Shown here piece after piece: positions 1 to 8,839 of a DNA stretch of 64,000 nucleotides. The notes below the pieces were generated by a model. That model saw nothing but the letters and a program-made list of their open reading frames with translations. It was not told where the DNA came from and searched no databases. Within the stretch, counting starts at the first letter, position 1; every line of letters begins with the position of its first letter. Location: positions 5,332,001 through 5,396,000 of the forward strand of contig NZ_CP026124.1 of NCBI RefSeq assembly GCF_002902905.1, written 5' to 3'. The DNA comes from Achromobacter sp. AONIH1. Lineage in GTDB: Bacteria; Pseudomonadota; Gammaproteobacteria; Burkholderiales; Burkholderiaceae_B. The translations under genes and the position numbers were made by a program.

Positions 1-605
1 ACCGCCAGCGTGATCATCAGCGCGCGCATGCGTTCGTACAGGTCGGTGCCGGCCTGCACCGACACGGCCGCGGCCTTTTCCTTGCTCACGGCCAGGTCCG
101 TCATCAGGTCGTCCAGCTTCTGCGACGAGACCACCACGCGCTTCTCTATTTCCTTGACGGCCGCATCGGTCTGGGTCAGCGCCTGCGACTGGGCCGCGCT
201 GAAGAAGTCCTGGGCCTCGCGCTTCCAGGTGTTCTCGATCTCGATGAACTGCGCCAGCAGGCGCTTGCCTTCGTCGGTCTGGAAGGTCTGGCCGGCGCGG
301 TCGCGCAGCTTGTCCATGGTCTGCACGGCATCGTCAAACTGCTTGCGCAGCGCCTTGCGCTCCTGCTCGCTGGTCGCGGCCAGATACCCGGTGCGCGCGC
401 GTCCGGCGTAGATCAGGTTGATGTTCGCTTCCTTGATATCCGAAACGCCGCGCAGCTCGGTGTCATAGAGCCGGTCGTTCATTTCGTTGATGCTGGCGAG
501 TCCCCAGACGCCGAAGGCGCCGATCACGCCGCCTATCACCGCCACAATTAAAAATGCGCCCGACAGGCGGGCGCCGATACGCAGACCAGAAAATAACCGC
601 AACAT
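1..605 (-). CDS. Methyl-accepting chemotaxis protein, N-terminal part (runs off the window)
   Basis: The reverse strand reads open from an ATG at 605 to the left edge, giving about 201 residues with no stop. It begins MLRLFSGLRIGARL, followed by one hydrophobic membrane segment (about residues 14-36) and then a long, charged helical stretch without cysteines. This is the layout of the inner-membrane signal anchor plus periplasmic four-helix-bundle sensor of Tar/Tsr-type chemoreceptors. The HAMP and methyl-accepting signalling domains would lie outside the window. The ligand cannot be predicted. A possible sigma-28 promoter lies about 90 bases upstream. The family call is fairly firm from the N-terminal architecture; the missing half prevents confirmation by the conserved hairpin tip. 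Confidence 0.8.
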   Translation of the reverse strand, partial: MLRLFSGLRIGARLSGAFLIVAVIGGVIGAFGVWGLASINEMNDRLYDTELRGVSDIKEANINLIYAGRARTGYLAATSEQERKALRKQFDDAVQTMDKLRDRAGQTFQTDEGKRLLAQFIEIENTWKREAQDFFSAAQSQALTQTDAAVKEIEKRVVVSSQKLDDLMTDLAVSKEKAAAVSVQAGTDLYERMRALMITLA

Positions 606-696
606 GCTTCCCTTCCCGTGATCTACCCCGGTGTTATGGCGGCTACGCCGCAGTCCCCGGCTCCGAGGTTCAGTCATGGACTGGCGCCAACAATAG

Positions 697-723
697 CGCT
701 CGGCATTTTTAGGGGAAACCCTA
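697..723 (-). promoter_or_regulatory. Possible sigma-28 (FliA) promoter for the chemoreceptor gene
   Basis: On the minus strand TAGGGTTT is followed after exactly 11 bases by GCCGAGCG, compared with the flagellar consensus TAAAGTTT-N11-GCCGATAA. The -35 box matches 6 of 8 and the -10 box keeps the GCCGA core. A TTAGGG/CCCTAA inverted repeat overlaps it. The position upstream of a chemoreceptor fits, but the match is partial. The rest of the 606-949 gap holds only the sodB terminator and no gene that I can see. Confidence 0.35.
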
Positions 724-854
724 AAGAAAAGGCTGTTTCTCAGGTAATTCGATGCAATGAACTCGACAATCGACAGGGCGATTGAAAAAACCTCACGTTA
801 TCAATGAGTTCCATTGATACAAAACCTTCAATAAAGTTCTTTCGCGCCTCCCGC

Positions 855-889
855 GAAAAAACAAGACCCCTCGGCAAGGCCGAGGGGTC
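855..889 (-). terminator. Intrinsic terminator of sodB
   Basis: A perfect 11-bp stem (865-875 with 879-889, arms GACCCCTCGGC and GCCGAGGGGTC) with a 3-base loop is followed, on the minus strand, by a run of U residues (the A-rich stretch at 855-864 on the plus strand). It lies about 60 bases beyond the sodB stop. Confidence 0.9.
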
Positions 890-949
890 CGGGTCCGGCG
901 TGGCGCGCGCGCCGCAAGGCGGCGCGGGCGTCCGGCGGATAAAGCGGGA

Positions 950-1528
950 TCAGGCGAAGTTCTTCGCGGCAAAGTCCCAGTTCACCAGCGCCCAGAAGTT
1001 TTCCAGGTACTTGGGACGGGCGTTGCGGTAGTCGATGTAGTAGGCGTGTTCCCACACATCACAGGTGAGCAGCGGCTTGTCGGCCGTGGTCAGCGGGGTG
1101 GCGGCGTTGCTGGTGTTGACGATGTCCACCGAGCCGTCGGCCTTCTTGACCAGCCAGGTCCAGCCCGAGCCGAAGTTTCCGGCGGCCGACTTGTTGAAGG
1201 CTTCCTTGAAAGCGTCGAAGCTGCCCCACTTGGCGTTGATGGCGTCAGCCAGCTTGCCGCTCGGCGCGCCGCCGGCCTTGGGAGCCAGGCTGTTCCAGTA
1301 GAACGTGTGGTTCCAGATCTGAGCCGCGTTGTTGAAGATGCCGCCCGAGGACTTCTTCACGATCTCTTCCAGCGACAGGTTTTCGAATTCCGTGCCGGGG
1401 ATCAGGTTGTTCAGGTTGGTGACGTAGGTCTGATGATGCTTGCCGTAGTGGAACTCCAGCGTCTCCTTGGAGATGTGCGGAGCCAGGGCGTCCAGTTCGT
1501 AAGGCAGGGGGGGAAGAGTGTGTGCCAT
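950..1528 (-). CDS. sodB: Iron superoxide dismutase SodB
   Basis: Cytoplasmic superoxide dismutase that converts superoxide to oxygen and hydrogen peroxide. The 192-residue product starts [19 protein letters not shown]; the reading frame is open for 14 more codons upstream, but this ATG has an AGAAGGAA ribosome site and matches the family N-terminus. Expected metal ligands are visible: H27 in EFHYGKHH, H74 in QIWNHTFYW, and D157 and H161 in [11 protein letters not shown]. Gln70 in NNAAQ and the GSGWTWL motif are typical of the iron rather than the manganese type. It is a single-gene unit with its own terminator, between the chemoreceptor and the ankyrin gene. sodB is often iron-responsive, but I did not see a clear Fur box here. 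Confidence 0.97.
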   Translation of the reverse strand: MAHTLPPLPYELDALAPHISKETLEFHYGKHHQTYVTNLNNLIPGTEFENLSLEEIVKKSSGGIFNNAAQIWNHTFYWNSLAPKAGGAPSGKLADAINAKWGSFDAFKEAFNKSAAGNFGSGWTWLVKKADGSVDIVNTSNAATPLTTADKPLLTCDVWEHAYYIDYRNARPKYLENFWALVNWDFAAKNFA

Positions 1529-1677
1529 GTGATGGTTCCTTCTGTTGAGAGCACGATCAAGCCGGTCCATTGTATCGGCAAGACAATGAGGATACCGGCT
1601 TAACCCCGAGCTGGCGCGGGTTAAGCGGGCATGAGCAAATGCGCGCCGGCGCGGGTCGCGGCGCGCAAATGCGAACG

Positions 1678-4600
1678 TTACTCTTTCGCGTAACGCAACG
1701 CCCTGCCCCCGCGCGTTTCCACCAGCGAGCCATCTTCGCGCAACGTCATTGAAATATGCAGCGGCGAGGCCGACGCGGCTTGCGGCAAGGCCAGGTCGAT
1801 GCGGATGGCGCGCGCAGCCGGATCCAGCTTCGACACGTCGACGAAATGCCAGCGCGCGCCCGAGGGCAGCGGCACGAACACGGCCAGCGCGCGCAGCTCG
1901 CCAGCGGAGGCAACAGGCGCGCTGACGCCGTCCTCGCCTTCGGACTCGCGCGGCGCGCCGGCATAGTCGTCGCTGGCCGAGGACATGGCCACATCCGCCC
2001 TGACCAGCCTGCCCTGGTAGTACACGCGCACGGTCAGATTTTCCGGCCGGGCCGGCTCGCCGCCGGCGCGCACGCCCGCCAGCGCCGAGAACGGCTGCAG
2101 CGGCGGCGTGTCCAGGTAGACCTGCTTGCCGTCGCTGCGCCAGGCGCCGCTGGCGCTGATGTCCACCGCGCCGTAGCTCATCAGGTAGTCAAAACTGCCG
2201 TCCTCGGACAGCACCAGTTCGCTACCGACCTCGCGCACGCCTTGCAGGTAGTAATGGCCCGGCAGCCGCTGCGGCGCGGCCGACTTGCTGACCGCCTTGC
2301 TCACGCCGCGGCCGTGCGGCGCCGCAGCCTGCGCCGGACATGCCGGCTGCAGCGACACGCCCTGCGCGGCCAGCGCTTCGTTGAACGCGGGCGCGGCCTG
2401 GCACAGCAGGATCTGCGCGAAGTCCTGGCCCGGCGGCGCGGCGACTTGCGTGAAGCGCGCCTTGTGCGTGGCCAGCAGGGCCAGCATCTCGGGCTGCCCG
2501 GTCTCCAGCGCGGTCCAGGCCGGGCTGCGGCCCTGGAGATCGGGCGCATCGGGATCGGCGCCCGCCGCCAGCAGCGCGTCGGCCAGATCCTTGCGGCCGA
2601 GTCGGATGGCGGCGTTCAACGGCGTTTCGCCGTCTTCCTGCGGCGCCTGCAGGTCGGTGCCGCCAGCCTTGAGCCGCCGCAGCACGTCCACGGCCGTGTC
2701 GCGCCGCGCCACGATCAGCTCGCGGCCCTGCAACAGGGCCGCCAGCACGCGCCGTCCCAACGGCGCGCCGCAGTCGGCGGAGCCGCCGTTGAAGCCCAGT
2801 TGCTGCAGGCCGGCGAAATAACCAGGTCCGTCGAGCAGACGGAATTCGCCGCCATCGGGCAGGCAGGCGCGGTCCAGCCCCTGCCCCGTGGCCTGCGCGA
2901 CGCGGCGCGCCAGCGCAATGTCGCCGGAGCCGGCGGCGGCGTTGATCAGGGCGTAAGGCGCCGGCGCCCGGGGCAGGCGCGGATCGTCCAGGCGCGCGCC
3001 GCCGCGCAGCAGACGGTCCAGCCCGGCCTGATTGCCTTGCGCGATCAGCCAGTACAGCGCGCTCTGCCCGTCCGAGGCCAGGCCGGCCGGGTCTGCGCCC
3101 TTGGCCAGCAGGCGGTCGACGATGGCGTCCTGGCGCAGTATCGCGGCGGCCAGCAGCGGCGGCTCGTCGGCATGGTCCTGCGACGCGCCGTCGCCACCGG
3201 CCGCCGCCGGCGGTCGCGGATTGACGGGCACGCCCGCATCGATCAGATAGATGGCCAGCGCCTCGTTCCTGCTGCTCACAGCCTGGCGGATGGCATCCGC
3301 GTCCAGCGTCTTCAGGTCGAAGCCGGCGTCCACCCACAGCCGCAGCATGGCCAGCCCGTCAGCTCCCGGCTGCTTCAGGGCCAGCAGCACCGGCGAGCGG
3401 GTCGGATGACGCATCAGGGCCTGCAAGGTGTCCGGCCGCGCCGCTTTCAGCAACTCGCGCAACAGCGCGGTATCGCCGGCCGTCACCGCCTGCTCCAGCG
3501 CCGAACGGCTGTCGTAGTTGTCCCGTTGCAGGGCCGGATCGGCCCCGGCCGCCAGCAGGATCCTGGCCGCTTCCGGCTGCCGCCGCGCCACCGCCTCGGC
3601 CAGCGGCGTATTGCCATGGCGCTCGCCGGCGTCGCCCTCGACCGGCGCGCCCAGCTCCACCAACCGGCGCAGGGTGACCGTGTCGCCGCGCTGCGCGGCC
3701 AGATTCATGATCGGACGGTCGCCGCCCTCTACGCGCAGGAACAGGGGATTGGACGACCCGGTGAGAGGACCGCGTTGCGCGTAGGGCATGCCCGCCTGCA
3801 GCAATTGCACGGCGATCTCCGGATGACCGCCAATCACCGCCGCCTGCGCGGCATCCAGCCACACATCGCGCACGCCTTTCTCGCCATAGCCGGTCGCCGG
3901 CACGGTCCTGGGCACCAACTCCATCAGCGCCGGCACGGCGCCGGCGTTGCCGGTGTAGGCCGCCAGCGCCAGCGGACTCAATTCGTTGTCGAAGGCCGGG
4001 CGCGTGCCGGTGGCGGCGAAGGCCCGCAGCACGTCGCCGCCCTCGGTCAGTTCGACCAGCGGATTCCAGCTCAGGAAATCCGCCATGCGCCTGGGTTCGC
4101 CGGCAGCGTCGGTCAGCGCGCTCGCGCCGCCCGGCTTGGCGTCGTCCAGCCCCAGGAAGGGCCGCTGCGCGCCCGCCTTCAGCAGCGCCTGCACCATGCG
4201 GGCCATGTCCGGGCGATCCACCAGACGCGGCAGATAGGTCATGCGGACCGCGAACTCGAAATCGCGATCAAGCAGGAACTCCAGCGGCTTGCGTCCTTCG
4301 TCGCCGGCCTGGTTCGGATCGGCGCCGGCCGCCAGCAGCATGTCCACGATCTGCGGCGAGCCATAGAGCAGCGCCAGTTGCAGCGCCGTGCGGCGCGACT
4401 GGTACGTGGCATCGTTGAGCGCCGGCTTGGTGGCCAGCAGCGCCGCCAGCATGCGCGTGCGCGCCGGCAGCGCGGCGCGGTGCTCATCGCGCAGGCGCGC
4501 GGCTTCGTCCTTAGGCATGTCCCAATAGACATGCTTGGAACGCAGGCCGCGCGGCGGCATCAGCAGCACGTGCAGCAACGGCCGGCCGTCGTCGGCATAG

Positions 4601-4920
4601 TCGCCGGGATGCGGCACGCCGGCCAGGGCGGCCGTGAACGCGGCCTCGTCGTTGGCCCGCGCGGCCTCGAACAAGGCCCGGACCTCGGGTGTTTCCGCCG
4701 TGGGATAGTCGCGGTACGGCGACTGGCAATCGCAGTCCCGGGCCGGCTCCTTCCGCGCCACGGGCGGAGGTGGCGCGGGCACCGGCACCGCGCTGTCCGC
4801 CAGAGGCACCTCGAAAGGAACGCCCAGCGCGGCGGCGTCCGAAGCGGCCCAGGCCGGGGTTCCTATCGTTCCAACGGCCAGCAGGCCGGCGAAGGGCCAA
4901 GCAATCGCTTTTCGCAGCAT
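1678..4920 (-). CDS. Large exported ankyrin-repeat protein
   Basis: A 1080-residue protein with a Sec signal peptide ([20 protein letters not shown], cleavage after AWAA) and a proline-rich linker. A long array of ankyrin repeats follows; at least eight are recognisable from motifs such as [40 protein letters not shown] and [12 protein letters not shown]. After the last repeat comes an Ala/Pro linker and a C-terminal beta-rich region of about 200 residues ([19 protein letters not shown] onward) that I cannot assign. Ankyrin arrays bind proteins; no catalytic motif is seen. I chose the ATG at 4920 because the signal peptide starts there; an in-frame ATG at 4974 would add 18 basic residues in front of the signal and has no good ribosome site. 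It follows xseA after 59 bases on the same strand. The function is unknown. Confidence 0.85.
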   Translation of the reverse strand: MLRKAIAWPFAGLLAVGTIGTPAWAASDAAALGVPFEVPLADSAVPVPAPPPPVARKEPARDCDCQSPYRDYPTAETPEVRALFEAARANDEAAFTAALAGVPHPGDYADDGRPLLHVLLMPPRGLRSKHVYWDMPKDEAARLRDEHRAALPARTRMLAALLATKPALNDATYQSRRTALQLALLYGSPQIVDMLLAAGADPNQAGDEGRKPLEFLLDRDFEFAVRMTYLPRLVDRPDMARMVQALLKAGAQRPFLGLDDAKPGGASALTDAAGEPRRMADFLSWNPLVELTEGGDVLRAFAATGTRPAFDNELSPLALAAYTGNAGAVPALMELVPRTVPATGYGEKGVRDVWLDAAQAAVIGGHPEIAVQLLQAGMPYAQRGPLTGSSNPLFLRVEGGDRPIMNLAAQRGDTVTLRRLVELGAPVEGDAGERHGNTPLAEAVARRQPEAARILLAAGADPALQRDNYDSRSALEQAVTAGDTALLRELLKAARPDTLQALMRHPTRSPVLLALKQPGADGLAMLRLWVDAGFDLKTLDADAIRQAVSSRNEALAIYLIDAGVPVNPRPPAAAGGDGASQDHADEPPLLAAAILRQDAIVDRLLAKGADPAGLASDGQSALYWLIAQGNQAGLDRLLRGGARLDDPRLPRAPAPYALINAAAGSGDIALARRVAQATGQGLDRACLPDGGEFRLLDGPGYFAGLQQLGFNGGSADCGAPLGRRVLAALLQGRELIVARRDTAVDVLRRLKAGGTDLQAPQEDGETPLNAAIRLGRKDLADALLAAGADPDAPDLQGRSPAWTALETGQPEMLALLATHKARFTQVAAPPGQDFAQILLCQAAPAFNEALAAQGVSLQPACPAQAAAPHGRGVSKAVSKSAAPQRLPGHYYLQGVREVGSELVLSEDGSFDYLMSYGAVDISASGAWRSDGKQVYLDTPPLQPFSALAGVRAGGEPARPENLTVRVYYQGRLVRADVAMSSASDDYAGAPRESEGEDGVSAPVASAGELRALAVFVPLPSGARWHFVDVSKLDPAARAIRIDLALPQAASASPLHISMTLREDGSLVETRGGRALRYAKE

Positions 4921-4979
4921 GGTTTGCCTTGCAAGAGACTGTCGAACCGGGCGCTTGCGGCCCGGACCAGGCATCCTGT

Positions 4980-6347
4980 TCAGGACGCGTCGGATTCCGG
5001 CCGAACCTCGGTGACTTCGGCCTGCGCGCCGCCGCGCGCGAAACGCAACTCCAGCGCCTGTCCGGGCTGCAGGCTGGCGGCATCGCGCAGGATGCGTCCC
5101 TGCGCGTCGTGGGCAATCGCATATCCCCGCGCCAGCGTATTGCCTGGATCCAGCGCGCGCAGCTGCGCGCCGGCGGCGGCCAGCCGGTTGCGCGCCTGCA
5201 GCCGCAGCCGCGCATGGGCCTGGCCCAGTTGCCGCGCGGCGTTCGCCACGCGTTCGGCCGCGCGGCGCGTGTCGGGCTTGCGATGTTCCAGGCGTTGCGC
5301 GAGCAAGGCGACGCGCGCGCTGCGCGCGCCTTGCGGCGCGGACCAGGCGGACGCCAGCCGGAAGCCCAGGCTGTTCAGGCGCTCGCGCTGATGTTCCAGG
5401 CGCTGCGCCGGCGACACCAGTTGGCCGGCGGCGCGGTCGAGGCGCTGGGCGGCCCGCTCCAGCCGCCGCTGCTGGCCGCGCGCCAGCGTGCGCGCCGCGT
5501 CCATGACGCGGCCCAGCAGCTCGCCGCGCGGAGTGCAGGCCAGTTCCGCCGCCGCGGTCGGGGTGGGCGCGCGCAGGTCGGCCACGAAGTCCACGATGGT
5601 GAAGTCGGTTTCATGGCCCACGCCGCTGACCACCGGAATGGCGCTGGCCGCGACCTCGCGCGCCAGCGCCTCGTCATTGAAGCTCCAGAGATCTTCAATG
5701 CTGCCGCCGCCGCGCACCAGCAGCAGGGTATCCACTTCGGCGCGCTGATTGGCCAGCCGCACTTGCGCGGCCAGCCGGACGGCCGCGTCGGCGCCCTGCA
5801 CCGGGGCCGGATAGATGATGACGGGAACTTGCGGCGCGCGCCGGGCCAGCGCCGACAGCACATCGCGCAGCGCGGCCGCGTGCAGCGAGGTGATCACGCC
5901 GATCGCCCGGGGCAGCGGCGCCAGCTCGCGCTTGCGCGCCGGGTCGAACAGCCCCTCGAACGCCAGTTGCTCCTTGAGCCGCAGAAAGGCTTCGTACAGG
6001 TTGCCCAGCCCGGCCCGCCGCATGGCGTCGACCTGCAACTGGTAGTCGCCGCGCGGTTCGTACAGCGACACGCGCGCCCGGATCTCGACCTGGTCGCCGG
6101 CCCGAGGGACGAACCCCACCGCGCTGGCGCGGCTGCGGAACATGACCGCCCGCACGGCCGCGCGGCTGTCCTTGATCGTGAAGTACCAATGCCCGGAAGC
6201 CGCCTGCGTGAAGTTGGAAATCTCTCCGCGCACCCATATTGCCGGGATGCTGCGCTCCAACAACTGCCCCACGGCTTGGTTCAGCTGGGCAACCGTCAGG
6301 ATATCCCGCGCGAATACGTTGTTTGTGACCGAGAACTCAATTGTCAT
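4980..6347 (-). CDS. xseA: Exodeoxyribonuclease VII large subunit
   Basis: Large, catalytic subunit of the ATP-independent single-strand exonuclease VII used in mismatch and damage repair. The 455-residue protein starts MTIEFSVTNNVFARDILTVA, with an N-terminal OB-fold DNA-binding domain (GEISNFTQAASGHWYFTIKD), the catalytic core (IGVITSLHAAALRD, LLVRGGGSIEDLWSFNDE, SGVGHETDFTIVDFVADLRAPTPTAAAE) and a long arginine-rich coiled-coil, then a C-terminal segment containing LARGYAI. The ATG at 6347 follows GGAAAG at good spacing; the frame is open for 55 codons further upstream, but that extension has no family resemblance. The small subunit xseB is not in the window. It is divergent from exbB across a 352-bp gap. 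Confidence 0.96.
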   Translation of the reverse strand: MTIEFSVTNNVFARDILTVAQLNQAVGQLLERSIPAIWVRGEISNFTQAASGHWYFTIKDSRAAVRAVMFRSRASAVGFVPRAGDQVEIRARVSLYEPRGDYQLQVDAMRRAGLGNLYEAFLRLKEQLAFEGLFDPARKRELAPLPRAIGVITSLHAAALRDVLSALARRAPQVPVIIYPAPVQGADAAVRLAAQVRLANQRAEVDTLLLVRGGGSIEDLWSFNDEALAREVAASAIPVVSGVGHETDFTIVDFVADLRAPTPTAAAELACTPRGELLGRVMDAARTLARGQQRRLERAAQRLDRAAGQLVSPAQRLEHQRERLNSLGFRLASAWSAPQGARSARVALLAQRLEHRKPDTRRAAERVANAARQLGQAHARLRLQARNRLAAAGAQLRALDPGNTLARGYAIAHDAQGRILRDAASLQPGQALELRFARGGAQAEVTEVRPESDAS

Positions 6348-6563
6348 AAGGCTTTCCGGTGCATACCTGTCCACAGGGCATACGGGGCGGGCCGCAATCA
6401 TACCTTGTTCAGGGCCTTGTGCGCCCATCGGCCCCAGAGCCAGCATTTTCATAGCAAGTCTTTGATTTATATAAGACTTACATGAAAACAACACTGCGCG
6501 AAATTGAAGCAAAGGACTGTAAGCCCAGCGCCCATAAGCATTCCTGGCAACTTCTGCACAGAA

Positions 6564-6586
6564 TTATCCACAGATTCTGTGGATAG
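6564..6586. promoter_or_regulatory. Inverted pair of DnaA-box-like sites between xseA and exbB
   Basis: TTATCCACA at 6564-6572 is a perfect classic DnaA box. It faces TGTGGATAG at 6578-6586 (8 of 9 on the other strand), forming a perfect 9-bp inverted repeat TATCCACAG-ATT-CTGTGGATA. A weaker site, CTGTCCACA (7 of 9), lies at 6367-6375. The repeat sits about 115 bases before the exbB start, so it could be a DnaA or other repressor operator in the divergent promoter region. Apart from this, the 6348-6699 gap shows no gene. Confidence 0.45.
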
Positions 6587-6699
6587 TTTTGCCCGCCGGG
6601 CGGCCTTGCCACATCCCCGCCGCGCCGTTACAGTTCCGGCTTGCATCCGATGCCGATGCGCGTGGACACGCGCCCTGGCACGCCCTGGAGTTCACCGCT

Positions 6700-7335
6700 T
6701 TGCTAACCATACTGCGCGAGGCCGGCTGGCCGATCTGGCCCCTGCTGGCGACATCCGTGCTGGGTCTGGCCCTGATATTCGAGCGCCTGCTGTCCCTGCG
6801 CCGCGGGCTGGTCATGCCGCGCGGCCTGACCGAACAGGTCGCCGACATGCTGCGCAACCACCAGGACACGCCCGAGTCCCTCGGCAAGCTGGAACGCAAC
6901 TCCCCACTGGGCCGCGTATTGGTCGACGTCATCCGCCACCGCCACCTGCCGCGCGAGGAACTGCGCAGCGCGGTCGAGGACACCGGCCGCGCCGTCGCCC
7001 ATGACCTCAGCCGCTACATCGCCGCCATCGGCACCATCGCCATGGTGGCGCCCTTGATGGGCCTGTTCGGCACCGTGGTGGGCATGATCGAGATCTTCGG
7101 TTCCTACACGCCCGGCGGCGGCGACCCGGCCCAAATGGCCCGGGGCATCTCCATCGCCCTGTACAACACGGGCTTCGGCATCCTGATCGCCATTCCCGCC
7201 ATGATCGCCCACCGCTACCTGCGCGGCCGCGTCGACGGCTACCTCAGCGCCATGGAGCAGGCCGCCGCCCGCCTGGCGCGCGCGGTCGCGCCCGGCCACG
7301 CCCATCCGCCCGGCCGCCACGAGGCGCGTCCATGA
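6700..7335 (+). CDS. exbB: MotA/TolQ/ExbB proton channel family protein
   Basis: Inner-membrane stator subunit that with ExbD uses the proton gradient to energise TonB or a Tol-like partner. The 211-residue product has three membrane segments: about residues 8-26 (WPIWPLLATSVLGLALIFE), 110-130 (YIAAIGTIAMVAPLMGLFGTV) and 150-175, with the family signature PLMGLFGTVVGMI. I place the start at TTG 6700, giving an N-terminus LLTILREAGWPIW, because GGAG lies 9 bases upstream; the next upstream ATG, at 6589, would add 37 residues with no family likeness. It overlaps exbD by ATGA. No tonB gene is adjacent, so a role with a distant TonB or as a Tol-Pal-like motor cannot be separated. The order exbB-exbD-lpxK is common in betaproteobacteria. 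Confidence 0.9.
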   Translation: MLTILREAGWPIWPLLATSVLGLALIFERLLSLRRGLVMPRGLTEQVADMLRNHQDTPESLGKLERNSPLGRVLVDVIRHRHLPREELRSAVEDTGRAVAHDLSRYIAAIGTIAMVAPLMGLFGTVVGMIEIFGSYTPGGGDPAQMARGISIALYNTGFGILIAIPAMIAHRYLRGRVDGYLSAMEQAAARLARAVAPGHAHPPGRHEARP

Positions 7336-7745
7336 ATTTCCGCGGTTCCCGCGGCGAGCGCGATGAGCTGGACATCAATCTGATCCCGCTCATCGACGTG
7401 CTGCTGGTCATCCTGATCTTCCTGGCCGCCTCCACGTCCTTCGCGCGCTTCACCCAGCTCAAGGTCACCCTGCCCCAGGCTTCGGCCGAGCAGGACACGC
7501 CGCCCGCGCTGGAAGTCGCCATCAGCCAGGACGGGCGCTACGCGCTCAACGGCACCCTGATCGACGTGTCCACGCCGCCCGAGATCGCCGACGCGCTGCG
7601 CCAGGCCGCGGCCGGCAAGACCGAGCCGCTGGTCGTCATCAACGCCGACGCGCAAGCCACGCACCAGTCCGTGATCAACGTCATGGAAGCCGCCCGGCTG
7701 GCGGGCATCGGCCGCGTCAATTTCGCCGCCCAGACCGCCCGGTGA
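7332..7745 (+). CDS. exbD: ExbD/TolR family biopolymer transport protein
   Basis: A 137-residue partner of ExbB. It has a short cytoplasmic N-terminus ([20 protein letters not shown]), one membrane helix containing the protonatable aspartate D22 in [18 protein letters not shown], and a periplasmic domain ending in the usual [19 protein letters not shown] fold. It overlaps exbB by four bases (ATGA) and lpxK by four bases (GTGA), so the three genes are translationally coupled. Confidence 0.95.
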   Translation: MNFRGSRGERDELDINLIPLIDVLLVILIFLAASTSFARFTQLKVTLPQASAEQDTPPALEVAISQDGRYALNGTLIDVSTPPEIADALRQAAAGKTEPLVVINADAQATHQSVINVMEAARLAGIGRVNFAAQTAR

Positions 7746-8788
7746 GCGCCCCTGGATCCTCCGCCACGCTGCTCGCGCGCCAGTGGCAGCACGGCGGCTG
7801 GCTCTCGACCCTGCTGCTGCCGCTGTCGGCGCTGACCGCCTGGGCGGTCGCGCGAAAGCGCGCCCGATACCGCGACGGACGCCTGCCGGCTTACCGCGCA
7901 CCGGTGCCGGTGGTGGTGATCGGCAACGTCTATGTAGGCGGCACGGGCAAGACGCCCATGGTGATCGCCACCGTCGAGGGACTGCGCGCGCGCGGCTTCA
8001 ATCCGGGCGTGGTCAGCCGAGGCTACGGCGCGAAGATCGGCCCCGAGCCGCGCGTCGGACAGGGCGCGGCGCTGGCCGCGTCGGCATTCGGCGACGAGCC
8101 CGCCCTGATCGCGCGCGCCAGCGGCGCGCCGGTCTCGGTGCATCCCAAGCGCGCGCTGGCTGCCCAGGCGCTGCTGCGCGCGCATCCCGACGTGGACGTG
8201 ATCGTCTCGGACGACGGCCTGCAACACCTGGCGCTGGCGCGCGATGTGGAAATCGTGGTGCAGGACGAGCGCGGGATCGGCAATGGCCGCCTGCTGCCGG
8301 CCGGCCCGCTGCGCGAACCGGCCAGCCGGCTGCGCGAAGTGGACGCGGTGGTGACCAATGTCGGCGTGCCCGGCCCGCCGGAAGCCGCTCCGGCGGCGCG
8401 GCCGCGCCAGGCCCGGATGTGGCTGGAACCCGGCGACGCGCGCCAGATCGAGGGCGGCGCGACCCGTCCGCTGGCGGCGTTCGCCGGCAGGCCGGGCGTG
8501 GCCGCCGCGGCCGGCATCGGCAATCCGCAGCGCTTCTTCGCGACGCTGCGCGGCGCCGGCATCACGCCCGAGCCCGCGCTGGCGTTGCCTGACCACCATG
8601 ACTACGCGCAGTCCCCATTCCGGGACTGGCATGCCGAGAGCATCCTGGTCACATCCAAGGACGCCATCAAGTGCGCGGCGCTGCATGATGCGCGCCTGTG
8701 GGAAGTGCCGGTGCGAGCCCGCTACTCGGATCCCCAGCTGTTCGAATGGCTGGCGCAGGCGCTGCGCCAGCTTCCCGCCCGCCGCTAG
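7742..8788 (+). CDS. lpxK: Tetraacyldisaccharide 4'-kinase
   Basis: Phosphorylates the 4' position of the lipid A precursor DS-1-P at the inner membrane, giving lipid IVA. The 348-residue protein has an N-terminal membrane-associated helix ([16 protein letters not shown]), the Walker A loop [12 protein letters not shown] with K70, the VVSRGYG motif, and the [16 protein letters not shown] motif with the conserved Asp-Asp-Gly-Leu-Gln-His. The start is GTG at 7742, overlapping the exbD stop. kdsB, which makes the Kdo donor CMP-Kdo, lies 2.7 kb downstream on the same strand, so two lipopolysaccharide-core steps sit close together, interrupted by the opposing IgaA-like gene. Confidence 0.96.
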   Translation: MSAPGSSATLLARQWQHGGWLSTLLLPLSALTAWAVARKRARYRDGRLPAYRAPVPVVVIGNVYVGGTGKTPMVIATVEGLRARGFNPGVVSRGYGAKIGPEPRVGQGAALAASAFGDEPALIARASGAPVSVHPKRALAAQALLRAHPDVDVIVSDDGLQHLALARDVEIVVQDERGIGNGRLLPAGPLREPASRLREVDAVVTNVGVPGPPEAAPAARPRQARMWLEPGDARQIEGGATRPLAAFAGRPGVAAAAGIGNPQRFFATLRGAGITPEPALALPDHHDYAQSPFRDWHAESILVTSKDAIKCAALHDARLWEVPVRARYSDPQLFEWLAQALRQLPARR

Positions 8789-8839
8789 CGCAGCGCGGCG
8801 GGCGGACCGACGCTCGTTGCAGGTCGGCCCCTCTCCATC

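Noticed and set aside
1756..5391. A 1211-codon open frame on the plus strand opposite the ankyrin gene and xseA
   Set aside because: It is exactly antisense to two well-supported genes, its translation is dominated by Arg/Gln/His low-complexity typical of GC-rich shadow frames, and it has no domain.
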